In this document: in pieces, positions 45,099 to 53,192 of the stretch
Layout of the letters: the number at the start of each line of letters is the position of its first letter
How positions within the stretch are numbered: position 1 is the first letter of the stretch
Assembly: GCA_025056455.1 (NCBI GenBank)
Contig: JANWVY010000002.1
Coordinates: 668,737 to 732,736, forward strand
DNA length: 64,000 nt
Direction: 5' to 3'
DNA from: Bryobacteraceae bacterium
Lineage (GTDB): Bacteria > Acidobacteriota > Terriglobia > Bryobacterales > Bryobacteraceae
The notes under the pieces: model-generated
What the model was told of the DNA's origin: nothing
The model's input: the letters and a program-made list of their open reading frames with translations, nothing else
Database searches by the model: none
Position numbers and translations under genes: made by a program

Positions 45099-45881
45099 AT
45101 GCTTGCCAAACGCATCATTCCCTGCTTAGACGTGACCGCAGGCCGCGTGGTCAAAGGCGTTCATTTTGTGAACCTGCGCGATGCGGGCGACCCAGTGGAG
45201 CTTGCCGGACGCTATAACGAGCAGTGCGCCGACGAGCTCGTTTTTCTTGACATTACGGCTTCAAGCGATCATCGCGAGACCATGGTTGACGTTGTGGCGC
45301 GCACGGCGCGGAAAGTTTTTATCCCCCTAACGGTTGGCGGCGGCATTCGCTCCGTGGCGGATGGTAGGAAACTGTTAATGGCAGGGGCAGACAAAGTAAG
45401 CGTCAATACTGCGGCCGTGCAGCGCCCCCAGCTCATTTCCGAGCTCAGCGAGGAATTCGGATCCCAAGCCGTGGTCCTAGCCATCGACGCGCGCCGCAAG
45501 CCAGGCGGCGGCTGGAGTGTGTTCACGCACGGCGGCCGCCACGACGAAGGAATCGACGCGATCGAATGGGCCCGGCGCGGCGAGGAACTCGGCGCTGGTG
45601 AAATTTTGCTCACTTCGATGGATACCGACGGCGTTCAAAACGGCTTTGATTGCGAGCTGACGCGCGCCGTCTCGCGCGCCACGCGAATCCCAGTGATTGC
45701 CAGCGGCGGAGCGGGAAAACCCGAACACTTTCTTGAGGTGCTCACCGATGGCGAAGCCGATGCCGCTCTTGCCGCCTCCATCTTCCACTACGGCGCTTAC
45801 ACGGTCTCGGACCTGAAACAATATCTTGCCCGGAATGGCGTTCCCGTGCGCCAGATTCCAACTGCGAGGCGACGGATTTGA
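45099..45881 (+). CDS. hisF: imidazole glycerol phosphate synthase, cyclase subunit HisF
   Basis: 260-residue beta/alpha barrel: [23 protein letters not shown] (catalytic Asp of CLDV), [33 protein letters not shown] and the second catalytic Asp in [26 protein letters not shown] binds phosphate. Joins ammonia from HisH to the substrate, releasing IGP and AICAR. The stop overlaps the hisA start. Confidence 0.97.
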   Translation: MLAKRIIPCLDVTAGRVVKGVHFVNLRDAGDPVELAGRYNEQCADELVFLDITASSDHRETMVDVVARTARKVFIPLTVGGGIRSVADGRKLLMAGADKVSVNTAAVQRPQLISELSEEFGSQAVVLAIDARRKPGGGWSVFTHGGRHDEGIDAIEWARRGEELGAGEILLTSMDTDGVQNGFDCELTRAVSRATRIPVIASGGAGKPEHFLEVLTDGEADAALAASIFHYGAYTVSDLKQYLARNGVPVRQIPTARRRI

Positions 45882-46582
45882 TTATCCCCTGCATCGATTT
45901 GATGGAAGCGAAAGTCGTGCAGCTTGTTCAAGGGCGCGAAAAAGCTCTGGAGGGCGGCACGCTGGATGAAATGCTGGCTAAGTTCTCCGCTTTTCCCATC
46001 ATCCAGGTCATTGATCTGGACGCTGCCTTGGGCAAAGGCAACAACGACGCCCTGGTCGAGTATCTCGCCCGCCGGGCTGTCGCTCGCGTGGGTGGCGGTG
46101 TCCGTACGGTTGAGCGCGCGCGCAAGCTCGTCGAGCAGGGCGCCAGCCGCGTCATTATTGGAACTGCGGCATTCCATCCACAAGGGATAAACCACGCCCT
46201 GCTCGAGCAGCTTGCCAAAGCCATCACACCAGAAAAAATTCTCATCGCCTTGGACAGCAAAGACGGCCGTATCGTCGTCAAAGGTTGGCGTGAATCGACT
46301 CTCCTGACAGCCGAATCGGTGATCCGCGAGCTCGAGCCCTACGCAAGCGGGTTTCTGTGTACCTACGTGGATCAAGAAGGCATGATGCAAGGCACCAACC
46401 TGGACTGGTTCCGAAGGCTGCGCGCAGCAACCCATCACGAGCTGACCGCCGCGGGAGGCATCGCCAGCTACGAGGAGATTGCTGCGCTTCAAGCGATGAA
46501 CGTGCACGCGGCGCTCGGCATGGCCATCTACACAGGGCGGCTGGATCTCGAGCGCCTCGCCGCTTGGAACCGCAGCGCCTGA
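45878..46582 (+). CDS. hisA: phosphoribosylformimino-AICAR-phosphate isomerase HisA
   Basis: 234-residue beta/alpha barrel paralogous to His[20 protein letters not shown] (catalytic Asp), [49 protein letters not shown] (second acid) and [11 protein letters not shown]. The start is a TTG overlapping the hisF stop by four bases (TTGA), preceded by GAGG. Last gene of the operon; no terminator-like hairpin follows before the convergent SDR gene. Confidence 0.95.
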   Translation: MIIPCIDLMEAKVVQLVQGREKALEGGTLDEMLAKFSAFPIIQVIDLDAALGKGNNDALVEYLARRAVARVGGGVRTVERARKLVEQGASRVIIGTAAFHPQGINHALLEQLAKAITPEKILIALDSKDGRIVVKGWRESTLLTAESVIRELEPYASGFLCTYVDQEGMMQGTNLDWFRRLRAATHHELTAAGGIASYEEIAALQAMNVHAALGMAIYTGRLDLERLAAWNRSA

Positions 46583-46626
46583 GCCCCCTTCATCCTCCAG
46601 CGTTCGAAGCAAAACCTGGGCCGCAG

Positions 46627-47367
46627 CTAGATGTCTGCGGTATGGCCAGCCGAAAGTCCGCCGTCAACGGCAAGCGCAGCGCCTGTAATGAACGAGGCAT
46701 CGTCAGAAAGTAAGAAGCAGACCGCCTTGGCGATTTCCTCCGGCTCGCCCAGCCGTCCGAGCGGGTGCAGCGCCCGGATCCTTTCCGCCCGCGCCGGATC
46801 TTTGAAAATGGCAGCGGTTAGCGCGGTGTGTACGAATCCCGGGCAAACACAGTTCACGCGGATGCCCCGCGGGGCATAGTCGAGCGCCATGTTTCGCGTC
46901 AGGGATAGAATCGCGCCCTTGGTCGCCGAGTAGGCCGCCCGGTTGCGATGTCCAATCAAGGCCACGGCAGAAGAGATATGCACGATGCTACCTCCCTGCC
47001 TCATGCGTGCAAGAGCCGCTTTCGACACCAGATAAACGCCTTTCAGATTCACGTTCATCACCCGGTCCCAGCCAGCTTCTTCTTGCTCACCCAGTGGGTT
47101 GCGCTCGGCAACCCCAGCCGAAGTCACAAGACCGTCCACGCGGGGGATGTTTTCAAAGGCTTGCTCCACGGAAAGGGAACAGCTGACATCCACGGCTTGA
47201 AATTCCGCTCGCCCTCCCTGGGCCTGGATGCGATCCGCCGTCTCCTTGGCTGCAGCAGCCTTTAAATCCAGGACCCAGACCCAGGCGCCAGAGGCAGCGC
47301 AGCGCTCCGCGCAGGCGCGCCCAATTCCCGAGCCACCCCCAGTCACCACCACCACTTTCTCATGCAT
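46627..47367 (-). CDS. short-chain dehydrogenase/reductase
   Basis: 246 residues of the classical SDR family: cofactor motif TGGGSGIGRACAER, NNAG-equivalent TSAGVAE, catalytic Ser/Tyr/Lys in HISSAVALIG and YSATKGAIL, and the C-terminal CPGFVHTAL. An Asp after the second strand (LDLKAAAA) favours NAD. Substrate unknown. It is 9 bp downstream of a second SDR on the same strand and converges on hisA. Confidence 0.9.
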   Translation of the reverse strand: MHEKVVVVTGGGSGIGRACAERCAASGAWVWVLDLKAAAAKETADRIQAQGGRAEFQAVDVSCSLSVEQAFENIPRVDGLVTSAGVAERNPLGEQEEAGWDRVMNVNLKGVYLVSKAALARMRQGGSIVHISSAVALIGHRNRAAYSATKGAILSLTRNMALDYAPRGIRVNCVCPGFVHTALTAAIFKDPARAERIRALHPLGRLGEPEEIAKAVCFLLSDDASFITGAALAVDGGLSAGHTADI

Positions 47368-47376
47368 GCCGAAGCT

Positions 47377-48162
47377 TTAGTACAGCACCCAGCCGCCGTC
47401 AACGTTCACGGTTTGTCCCGTCATTCCATCGCTCCACGACGAGGCAAGAAATGCGCACACCCGCGCGATGTCGAGCGGCTGGAGCCGCCGCTTGAGGCTC
47501 TGTGATTCCACGAAAGCCCGCGCTTGCTCCTCCGTAACGAAAAACTTCTCTGACTCTGTCTGGATCGCACCGGGCGTGATGCAGTTGACGTGAATGTTGA
47601 ATTCACCGAGCTCCTTGGCAAGCACACGCGTCAAGCCAATTACTCCCCCTTTTGCTGCCACATAGTGACTCAACAATCTCACACCTAGAAAGAAGGTCAC
47701 CGAAGAAATGTTGATGATCTTGCCCGCGCGCTGGCGGATCATATGCGGCGCCACGAGCTGACACATCCGGAAGGTGCCCTTCAAATTGACATCGTGCATT
47801 TCGTCCCATTGCTCTTCCGTGATGTCGACAAACGCCTGCCGGGGGTAGATTCCCGCGTTGTTCACTAAGACATCAATACGGCCATAGTGAGACAAAGTTC
47901 GCTCAACGGCCGCCGCCAGTGAGGTCCGGTCTCGCATGTCAGCCTGTAAGGCAAGTCCCTGGCACCGCTCGGCCGTCCGTCGAGCAGAATCGCCGTTGCG
48001 GTCCAGTACGGCAACCTTCGCTCCCTGTTCGCTGAAAAACAAAGCCGTGGCCTCGCCAATTCCAGCGCCGCCACCCGTCACGATCACCACTTTTCCGTGC
48101 AGCACGCCATCCAGCGTAACATCTTGTCTGAATTCGCGAGCGGGCGATTTCCACAGACCCAC
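47377..48162 (-). CDS. short-chain dehydrogenase/reductase
   Basis: 261 residues with TGGGAGIGEATALFF, VLVNNAGIYPRQ, the catalytic Ser/Tyr/Lys (ISSVTFFLG; HYVAAKGGVIGL) and DGGWVLY at the end. An acidic residue (VLDRNGDS) suggests NAD. I start it at a GTG (48162) preceded by AGGGGAG; a TTG ten codons earlier and a GTG at the beginning of the SDR fold are alternatives. The N-terminal tail before the cofactor motif is longer than usual. It forms a pair with the following SDR. Confidence 0.87.
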   Translation of the reverse strand: MGLWKSPAREFRQDVTLDGVLHGKVVIVTGGGAGIGEATALFFSEQGAKVAVLDRNGDSARRTAERCQGLALQADMRDRTSLAAAVERTLSHYGRIDVLVNNAGIYPRQAFVDITEEQWDEMHDVNLKGTFRMCQLVAPHMIRQRAGKIINISSVTFFLGVRLLSHYVAAKGGVIGLTRVLAKELGEFNIHVNCITPGAIQTESEKFFVTEEQARAFVESQSLKRRLQPLDIARVCAFLASSWSDGMTGQTVNVDGGWVLY

Positions 48163-48273
48163 TAAGCACTCTCCCCTGCGCCTGGCCAGCAAAATTTGCT
48201 CTTCTCCAGATCTTCTGTTTCAGCTAGACTATGTTTAGTTTTCGCGCTTCAGGATCAGGGGTGAGGAAAAAGC

Positions 48274-49614
48274 ATGATGTTTTCGCGACAAGAGAAGATT
48301 CTTGCGGCCAAAAGTGTCGCCGTTTTATCCGTCATTCCGGTTTTGATTTACGCCTACGCTGGCGGTCCCGATCCCCGGCACACTGGTGCGCCCGGTGATC
48401 AAACGTGCGCCCGCTCGGGCTGTCATGCCGGTACCTTAAATCCTCCCGGTGGAAGCGTGACCATCTCCGCTTCCGGCGGAACTAGCTATGTTCCCGGACA
48501 GCGCCAGCGCATCACCGTCACAATTAACGACGCGGCACAACAGGTGTTTGGCTTTCAAGCGACGGCCCGCTTAGAAAGTAACCTCACCGGGGGGCAGGCC
48601 GGAACCTTCACGCCGATCGATAATCGAACAGCAGTTCTCTGCGATGACGGCCGGGTCCGGCCAGCGGCGGGTTGCGGTGCGCAATTTCCCGTGGAGTTCA
48701 TCCAGCACACCGGGGTGAACTTGGCGCAGAATACCTTTAGCTTCGACTGGACTCCACCCGCCACCAACGTTGGCAATGTGCGTCTTTACGTTGCTGGCAA
48801 CGCTGCCAATGGCAATAACACGGCCAGTGGCGACCGCATCTACACCACGAGCCTCACCCTGACTCCCGCTGCCGCCGGCGGCCCGCGTCCCACAATCGCC
48901 CAGGGCGGAGTCACTGATGCCTTTAACTTTGTGGGCGGCATCGCCTCCAACACCTGGACCGCCATATTTGGCGAAAACCTCGCCTCGGTGACCAAGACCT
49001 GGGACGATGCGGTGCAAGGTACGCGTCTGCCAACCACCTTAGAAGGAGTCTCTGTGAGCGTCAACAACCGGCCCGCCACAATCTTCTTCGTCAGTCCGGG
49101 ACAGATCAACATCCTGACGCCAAACGACGACGCCACTGGGGACGTGGCTATCGTGGTTCGCAATGCCAATGGCGAAAGTACGCCTTTTACTGTTCGCAAA
49201 ACTGCGGTCAAGCCGGCCTTTTACGCGCCGTTCGGTTCCGAAGGGCGGTTATTCGTTACCGCCGTGGCCCTCGATGGAACACTTGTCGGGAAGGTTGGCA
49301 CCGATTCGCGAGTCCGTCGCGCAGCACGACCCGGTGAAGTGATTCTCGTTTTCGGCACGGGGTTTGGTCCCACCAATCCGGTGGTTCCGACCGACCAAGT
49401 CGTTTCTGGGGCGCCGGCCGTGACGACTCCCGTGAGGATCCGGTTCGGAGAAACGGTCGCAAGCTTTGCCGGCACCGGAAATCTGGTGGCCGCAGGGTTG
49501 TACCAGTTTAATGTCACAGTGCCCGCCACACTGGCGAACGGCGACTATCCGTTGATTGCCGAAGTTGCGGGCATCAGCAGCGCCAGCAACGTCTTCATTT
49601 CCGTTCAGAGGTGA
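48274..49614 (+). CDS. secreted protein with choice-of-anchor V-like N terminus and TIGR03437 C terminus
   Basis: 446 residues: N-terminal signal (KSVAVLSVIPVLIYAYAG), then TGAPGDQTCARSGCHAG (residues 37-53) with Cys45, Cys50 and His51, i.e. CX4CH where related proteins usually have CXXCH. A Reeler-like beta domain runs from ~55 to 190, and a full TIGR03437 module from ~205 to 446 (IFGENLASVTKTW; FFVSPGQINILTPND; LVFGTGFGPTNPV; LYQFNVTVPA). Function unknown, probably surface-associated. Two tandem ATGs at 48274 follow GAGGAAAAAG. Confidence 0.8.
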   Translation: MMFSRQEKILAAKSVAVLSVIPVLIYAYAGGPDPRHTGAPGDQTCARSGCHAGTLNPPGGSVTISASGGTSYVPGQRQRITVTINDAAQQVFGFQATARLESNLTGGQAGTFTPIDNRTAVLCDDGRVRPAAGCGAQFPVEFIQHTGVNLAQNTFSFDWTPPATNVGNVRLYVAGNAANGNNTASGDRIYTTSLTLTPAAAGGPRPTIAQGGVTDAFNFVGGIASNTWTAIFGENLASVTKTWDDAVQGTRLPTTLEGVSVSVNNRPATIFFVSPGQINILTPNDDATGDVAIVVRNANGESTPFTVRKTAVKPAFYAPFGSEGRLFVTAVALDGTLVGKVGTDSRVRRAARPGEVILVFGTGFGPTNPVVPTDQVVSGAPAVTTPVRIRFGETVASFAGTGNLVAAGLYQFNVTVPATLANGDYPLIAEVAGISSASNVFISVQR

Positions 49615-49671
49615 TGAGGTGTCAACTTGACCCGCTCTCAGAACATGTTGTTTCTCGGGCGGTCCTAGTCA

Positions 49672-49752
49672 ACGGACGGCGACTACGCCATCGTCGCCGA
49701 ACTGGGCGGCGTACGGAGCGCAGCCAACGTCTTGATTTCCGTCGCCCGCTAA
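49672..49752 (+). pseudogene. remnant C terminus of a TIGR03437 module
   Basis: These 81 bases encode TDGDYAIVAELGGVRSAANV and then LISVAR with a stop. This lines up with the last residues of the upstream intact protein (NGDYPLIAEVAGISSASN, then VFISVQR). An in-frame stop (49666-49668) lies just before it and nothing upstream is homologous, so it is a decayed tail, probably left when a tandem paralogue was deleted. Confidence 0.75.
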
Positions 49753-49807
49753 AGGCACTCGCTTGTTGGGCTGAGAAGTAGGATCCCCGCAGCCCACCTT
49801 CTCAGAT

Positions 49808-50584
49808 GTGATCCCTTGGCTTCTCAGCTTCCAGCTCGCTCCCGGCTGTTCTCTCGATCTCACAGCTCCCTGCTATACAGCCGCTTCCGTAGTGAATTCC
49901 GCAACGAATCAGCCCCTCCTGGCGCCTAACGCCATGGCCACCATCTACGGGGCGTTTCTCTCGTTTTCCACTAGGGCCCTGACCCCAGCCGACTTAACCG
50001 GAGGACTCCTTCCCGTCCGCCTGCCCGGCACCGAGGTCAGCGTCATCGTCGACGGCTGGGCGGCTGCGATCTGGTATGTCTCGCCGGGCCAAATCAATTT
50101 CCAGATTCCCCCCAACTTGCGTGGCGGTCAGGAGGTGCCACTCTTCGTGGCGCGCGATGGTCGAGCGGGGCCGATTGTGCTGATTCGTCTTGCGCAAGAA
50201 GCGCCCGGTCTGTTCGCCTCCGACCGCGAGACGCCAGTCGCTGTCCGCTTAGACGGCTCGCTCATTCATTCCCAAAACCCAGCCCGGCGCGGCGAAACAA
50301 TCCTGCTGTTTGCCAACGGTCTCGGGCAAACTATCCCTGATACTCCTTACCGCATGGTTCCCCGTCAGGTGGCGCCACTCGCCAAGCTCTCGGAATTCCA
50401 CATCTTGCTCAACTCGGTCGAGGTCCCGCCAGACCACGTGCCCTATGCGGGCGTCGCACCTGGTTTCGCCGGTCTGTATCAGATCAACCTTCGGGTGCCA
50501 GAACAGGCTCCTGCAACGCCTGAAATTCAAATTCGCTTGGGAAGCCTCTCCAGCCCCAAAGGCCTCCGGCTACCAGTTCGCTAA
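49808..50584 (+). CDS. TIGR03437-type secreted protein
   Basis: 258 residues made almost entirely of one TIGR03437 module: VVNSATNQPLLAPNAMATIYG, WYVSPGQINFQIPPNLRGGQ, ETILLFANGLGQTIPD and GLYQINLRVPEQAP. The N terminus (IPWLLSFQLAPGCS) is a weak, short signal. The GTG at 49808 has no clear ribosome site, and the protein may be the surviving part of a longer gene related to the remnant just upstream. Function unknown; these modules usually sit at the C terminus of larger secreted proteins. Confidence 0.7.
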   Translation: MIPWLLSFQLAPGCSLDLTAPCYTAASVVNSATNQPLLAPNAMATIYGAFLSFSTRALTPADLTGGLLPVRLPGTEVSVIVDGWAAAIWYVSPGQINFQIPPNLRGGQEVPLFVARDGRAGPIVLIRLAQEAPGLFASDRETPVAVRLDGSLIHSQNPARRGETILLFANGLGQTIPDTPYRMVPRQVAPLAKLSEFHILLNSVEVPPDHVPYAGVAPGFAGLYQINLRVPEQAPATPEIQIRLGSLSSPKGLRLPVR

Positions 50585-50709
50585 ACCACCTTCTCCACAA
50601 ACACCAGCCCTCCACACACAACATCGCCGCGCAGCGAGCCCTCTTGATGCCGCTGCCGCGATGTGATGCAATGGCCAGTTCCTGCCACGAAAGGGCAAAA
50701 CGTTTGCAA

Positions 50710-51882
50710 ATGATCCTAGACCGACGTCAAGCCTTAAAAGCCGTTTTCGGTTGGGCCGCGGGCTCGCCCCTTGCCCTTGCACAAGGCGAGGATCCGCTCT
50801 ATGGCCCGCTCAACGTCTTTGACTTCGCCGAGCTAGCAAAGAAAAAGCTCGATCCCTTGGCCTGGGATTATCTCGAGGGTGGTTCCGAAGATGAGGCATC
50901 CCTACGCGACAACCGGGCCATCTTCCGGAAAGTCATTATCCGCCCCCGGGCATTAGTCGACGTGCACAAAATTGATCTGTCGCTCGAATTGTTTGGCAAG
51001 AAACTCGACTACCCGATTCTTCTCGACCCGGCGGGAGGAAAGAACTGTTTTTACCCCAACGGCGAACTGGAGGTTTCCAAAGCGGCTGCCAGAGCCAAAG
51101 CGCTGCACATCACCAATGGCGGCATTGAAGAGTTTTTAGAGTCCGGTCAAGCGCCGGTGTGGTGGCAGGTGACAACAGGAGGGCAGTTCCAAAACCCCCA
51201 AAGCATGCGCAGCTTCGTCCAGCGCCTGGAGTCCATGGGCTGCTCAGGAATTTGTTTCACCGTGGATATCATGCACGTTTCGCACCGCGAGCGCGATATC
51301 CGCAACCGGCTAGAACGGGCCTGGTGTGAGACAGGCCTGCCCAAACGCGATGCGGACGGCCGCATGCCGCCCGCTAAAAATCCCTGGCGAGTCGGCGTGT
51401 ACCCCTCCCGTCCAGCGCCCACTCCCACTTGGAACACCTTGCGTGAGCTCACGGCCATGACCAAACTCCCGGTCATCGTCAAAGGCATCCTCACGGGCGA
51501 AGACGCTGCCCGTTGCGTCGAGTCTGGCGCGAGTTGTGTCATGGTCTCCAACCACGGAGCGCGCCAGTTGGATCATGTCGGCTCAACTCTCGAGGCGCTG
51601 CCGGAAGTGGTGCGGGCGGTCCAGGGTCGTATCCCCGTTCTGGTTGACGGCGGCTTTCGTCGCGGGACAGACATTTTGAAGGGCCTGGCTCTTGGCGCCA
51701 AGGCCGTCGCCATCGCACGCCCTTACCTCTATGGCCTAGCGGCCTTCGGAGGGCGGGGTGTGGAACGCGTCCTCGAGTTGCTCAAGACCGAGCTTGCTCT
51801 AGACATGGCTCTTGCTGGCGTGCCCACACTGGCCTCAATCGACTCCAGTTTGGTGCGATTCCGCGACAGCTTACTGGAGTAA
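50710..51882 (+). CDS. Tat-exported FMN 2-hydroxyacid dehydrogenase, copy B
   Basis: 390 residues, homologous to copy A at 37807-38952. The signal is DRRQALKAVFGWAAGSPLALAQ, again twin-arginine-like. Lys258, His282 and Arg285 (NHGARQLD) and Asp186 are conserved. Unlike copy A it keeps a Tyr at position 54 and Gln153, but it also has Thr155 in place of the second active-site Tyr. A tetrahaem cytochrome gene follows after 25 bp. I start at ATG 50710; TTG 50704 has a better-placed GAAAGGG and is a real alternative. Confidence 0.86.
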   Translation: MILDRRQALKAVFGWAAGSPLALAQGEDPLYGPLNVFDFAELAKKKLDPLAWDYLEGGSEDEASLRDNRAIFRKVIIRPRALVDVHKIDLSLELFGKKLDYPILLDPAGGKNCFYPNGELEVSKAAARAKALHITNGGIEEFLESGQAPVWWQVTTGGQFQNPQSMRSFVQRLESMGCSGICFTVDIMHVSHRERDIRNRLERAWCETGLPKRDADGRMPPAKNPWRVGVYPSRPAPTPTWNTLRELTAMTKLPVIVKGILTGEDAARCVESGASCVMVSNHGARQLDHVGSTLEALPEVVRAVQGRIPVLVDGGFRRGTDILKGLALGAKAVAIARPYLYGLAAFGGRGVERVLELLKTELALDMALAGVPTLASIDSSLVRFRDSLLE

Positions 51883-51907
51883 GGTTTCAGACAAAGGGGG
51901 GACTCAA

Positions 51908-52468
51908 GTGCGTCTTTTGGCCGTTGCACTGGCCTGGATGGCGTTCGCTTCGGGCTTCCAGCAACCCCCGCGATTTCTTGCGCCGCAAGATCAATCCCTG
52001 GTTTCGCCCGGGCCGCTTCGAATCTTGGCGCAAGGCTCGGGCCCGCTCCGTCTGCTCCGAGACGGCGAAGTTGTTCCCCTTACCTCTCCCGCAGCGGGTG
52101 TTTATTTTGCGGAACTGAGCCTCTCGCCAGGCCGTCACGAGCTTCAGCTCGAGGCCGAAACGGGCGTAGCGAGAATCCAACTTTTTGCAGGAGAAGATCA
52201 CCCGTTCTGGAAACGTTTTCGTCCTCATCCGCCTGCAGCTTCTTGCGAGTTGTGTCATGCCCTGCAAAAAAACTCTTGGACCTTGAAGCGCCCGGGCGTG
52301 CCTGCGTTGTGTTTTCACTGCCATGCCCGCGGCCGTTTTCCTCTCACTCACACCCACAACACCGACCTGCTTGCGGATTGTGCTCTCTGTCATGCGCCGC
52401 ATGGTTCAGCCGCTGTCGCATTCTTGACCAAACCGAAAGAAACCGTTTGCAAGCAATGCCACAGTTGA
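51908..52468 (+). CDS. secreted tetrahaem c-type cytochrome with N-terminal beta domain
   Basis: 186 residues: signal MRLLAVALAWMAFASGFQ, a beta-sandwich-like region (~25-105, resembling an Ig-like or carbohydrate-type fold: LSPGRHELQLEAETGVARIQL), then four CXXCH sites (CELCH, CFHCH, CALCH, CKQCH). Start is a GTG at 51908 preceded by AAAGGGGGGA. It follows copy B of the FMN hydroxyacid dehydrogenase by 25 bp, as the hexahaem cytochrome follows copy A. Likely electron acceptor for that enzyme in the periplasm. Confidence 0.85.
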   Translation: MRLLAVALAWMAFASGFQQPPRFLAPQDQSLVSPGPLRILAQGSGPLRLLRDGEVVPLTSPAAGVYFAELSLSPGRHELQLEAETGVARIQLFAGEDHPFWKRFRPHPPAASCELCHALQKNSWTLKRPGVPALCFHCHARGRFPLTHTHNTDLLADCALCHAPHGSAAVAFLTKPKETVCKQCHS

Positions 52469-52487
52469 TTTCGCTATCGTAGGAAAG

Positions 52488-53186
52488 ATGCGGGGGAAGG
52501 CCTTGCGCCCTGCGCTCGTTCTCTTCGACATCGATGGAACACTGCTTTGCCGCGCCGGCCCGCACCACCGTCAGGCTTTGGTGGAGGCAGTTCGCGCCAT
52601 CACGGGCTTGGAGACTACAACGGACGGCATCCCACTTCAGGGTATGCTCGACCCTGATATCTTCCGCGCGATGCTCACCCGGGCCGGTTCGAGCCAGAGG
52701 AAAATCGAGGGCTGGATGCCGCTGTTGGTCAAACGCGCGCAGTGGCTCTATTCGCGCATGTGCCCCGAAGATTTGCGAGACCGGGTCTGCCCGGGCGTGG
52801 TCAACTTGCTTCAAACCCTGAAACAGCGCCAAGCAGGCCGCGCCTTGGTAACCGGCAATTTGAGCCGCATTGCTTGGAAAAAGATGGAAAGGGCCCACCT
52901 GCGGCGCTACTTTCAATTCGGTTCGTTCGCCGAGTATGGCAAAACGCGCGGGGAGCTGGTGCGAAAAGCCATCGCGCAAGCAAAACGCTTAGGCCTTTAT
53001 CGAAACCATGGCCTCGTGACGCTCATTGGCGATCACGCCAACGATGTCCAAGCAGCGCGCGAAAATCAGATCCGGGTCGTTGCCGTGGCCACGGGCGTCA
53101 TGCCGCTTGATGAGTTGGCTCGCCTAAGGCCGGATCTCGCCCTGGCCGATCTCACTGCCCTCGATGTCGACTTTCTGTTTCACTAG
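52488..53186 (+). CDS. HAD-superfamily hydrolase
   Basis: 232 residues with motif I VLFDIDGTLLCRAG, motif II in ALVTGNLSRIA, Lys region EYGKTRGELVRKA and motif IV TLIGDHANDVQAARENQ. The cap (residues ~20-95) is helical, as in phosphoglycolate phosphatase-like enzymes. ATG at 52488 with AGGAAAG. It sits 19 bp after the tetrahaem cytochrome and 6 bp before a methyltransferase; whether it belongs to the cytochrome module is uncertain. Confidence 0.88.
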   Translation: MRGKALRPALVLFDIDGTLLCRAGPHHRQALVEAVRAITGLETTTDGIPLQGMLDPDIFRAMLTRAGSSQRKIEGWMPLLVKRAQWLYSRMCPEDLRDRVCPGVVNLLQTLKQRQAGRALVTGNLSRIAWKKMERAHLRRYFQFGSFAEYGKTRGELVRKAIAQAKRLGLYRNHGLVTLIGDHANDVQAARENQIRVVAVATGVMPLDELARLRPDLALADLTALDVDFLFH

Positions 53187-53192
53187 GAACGC

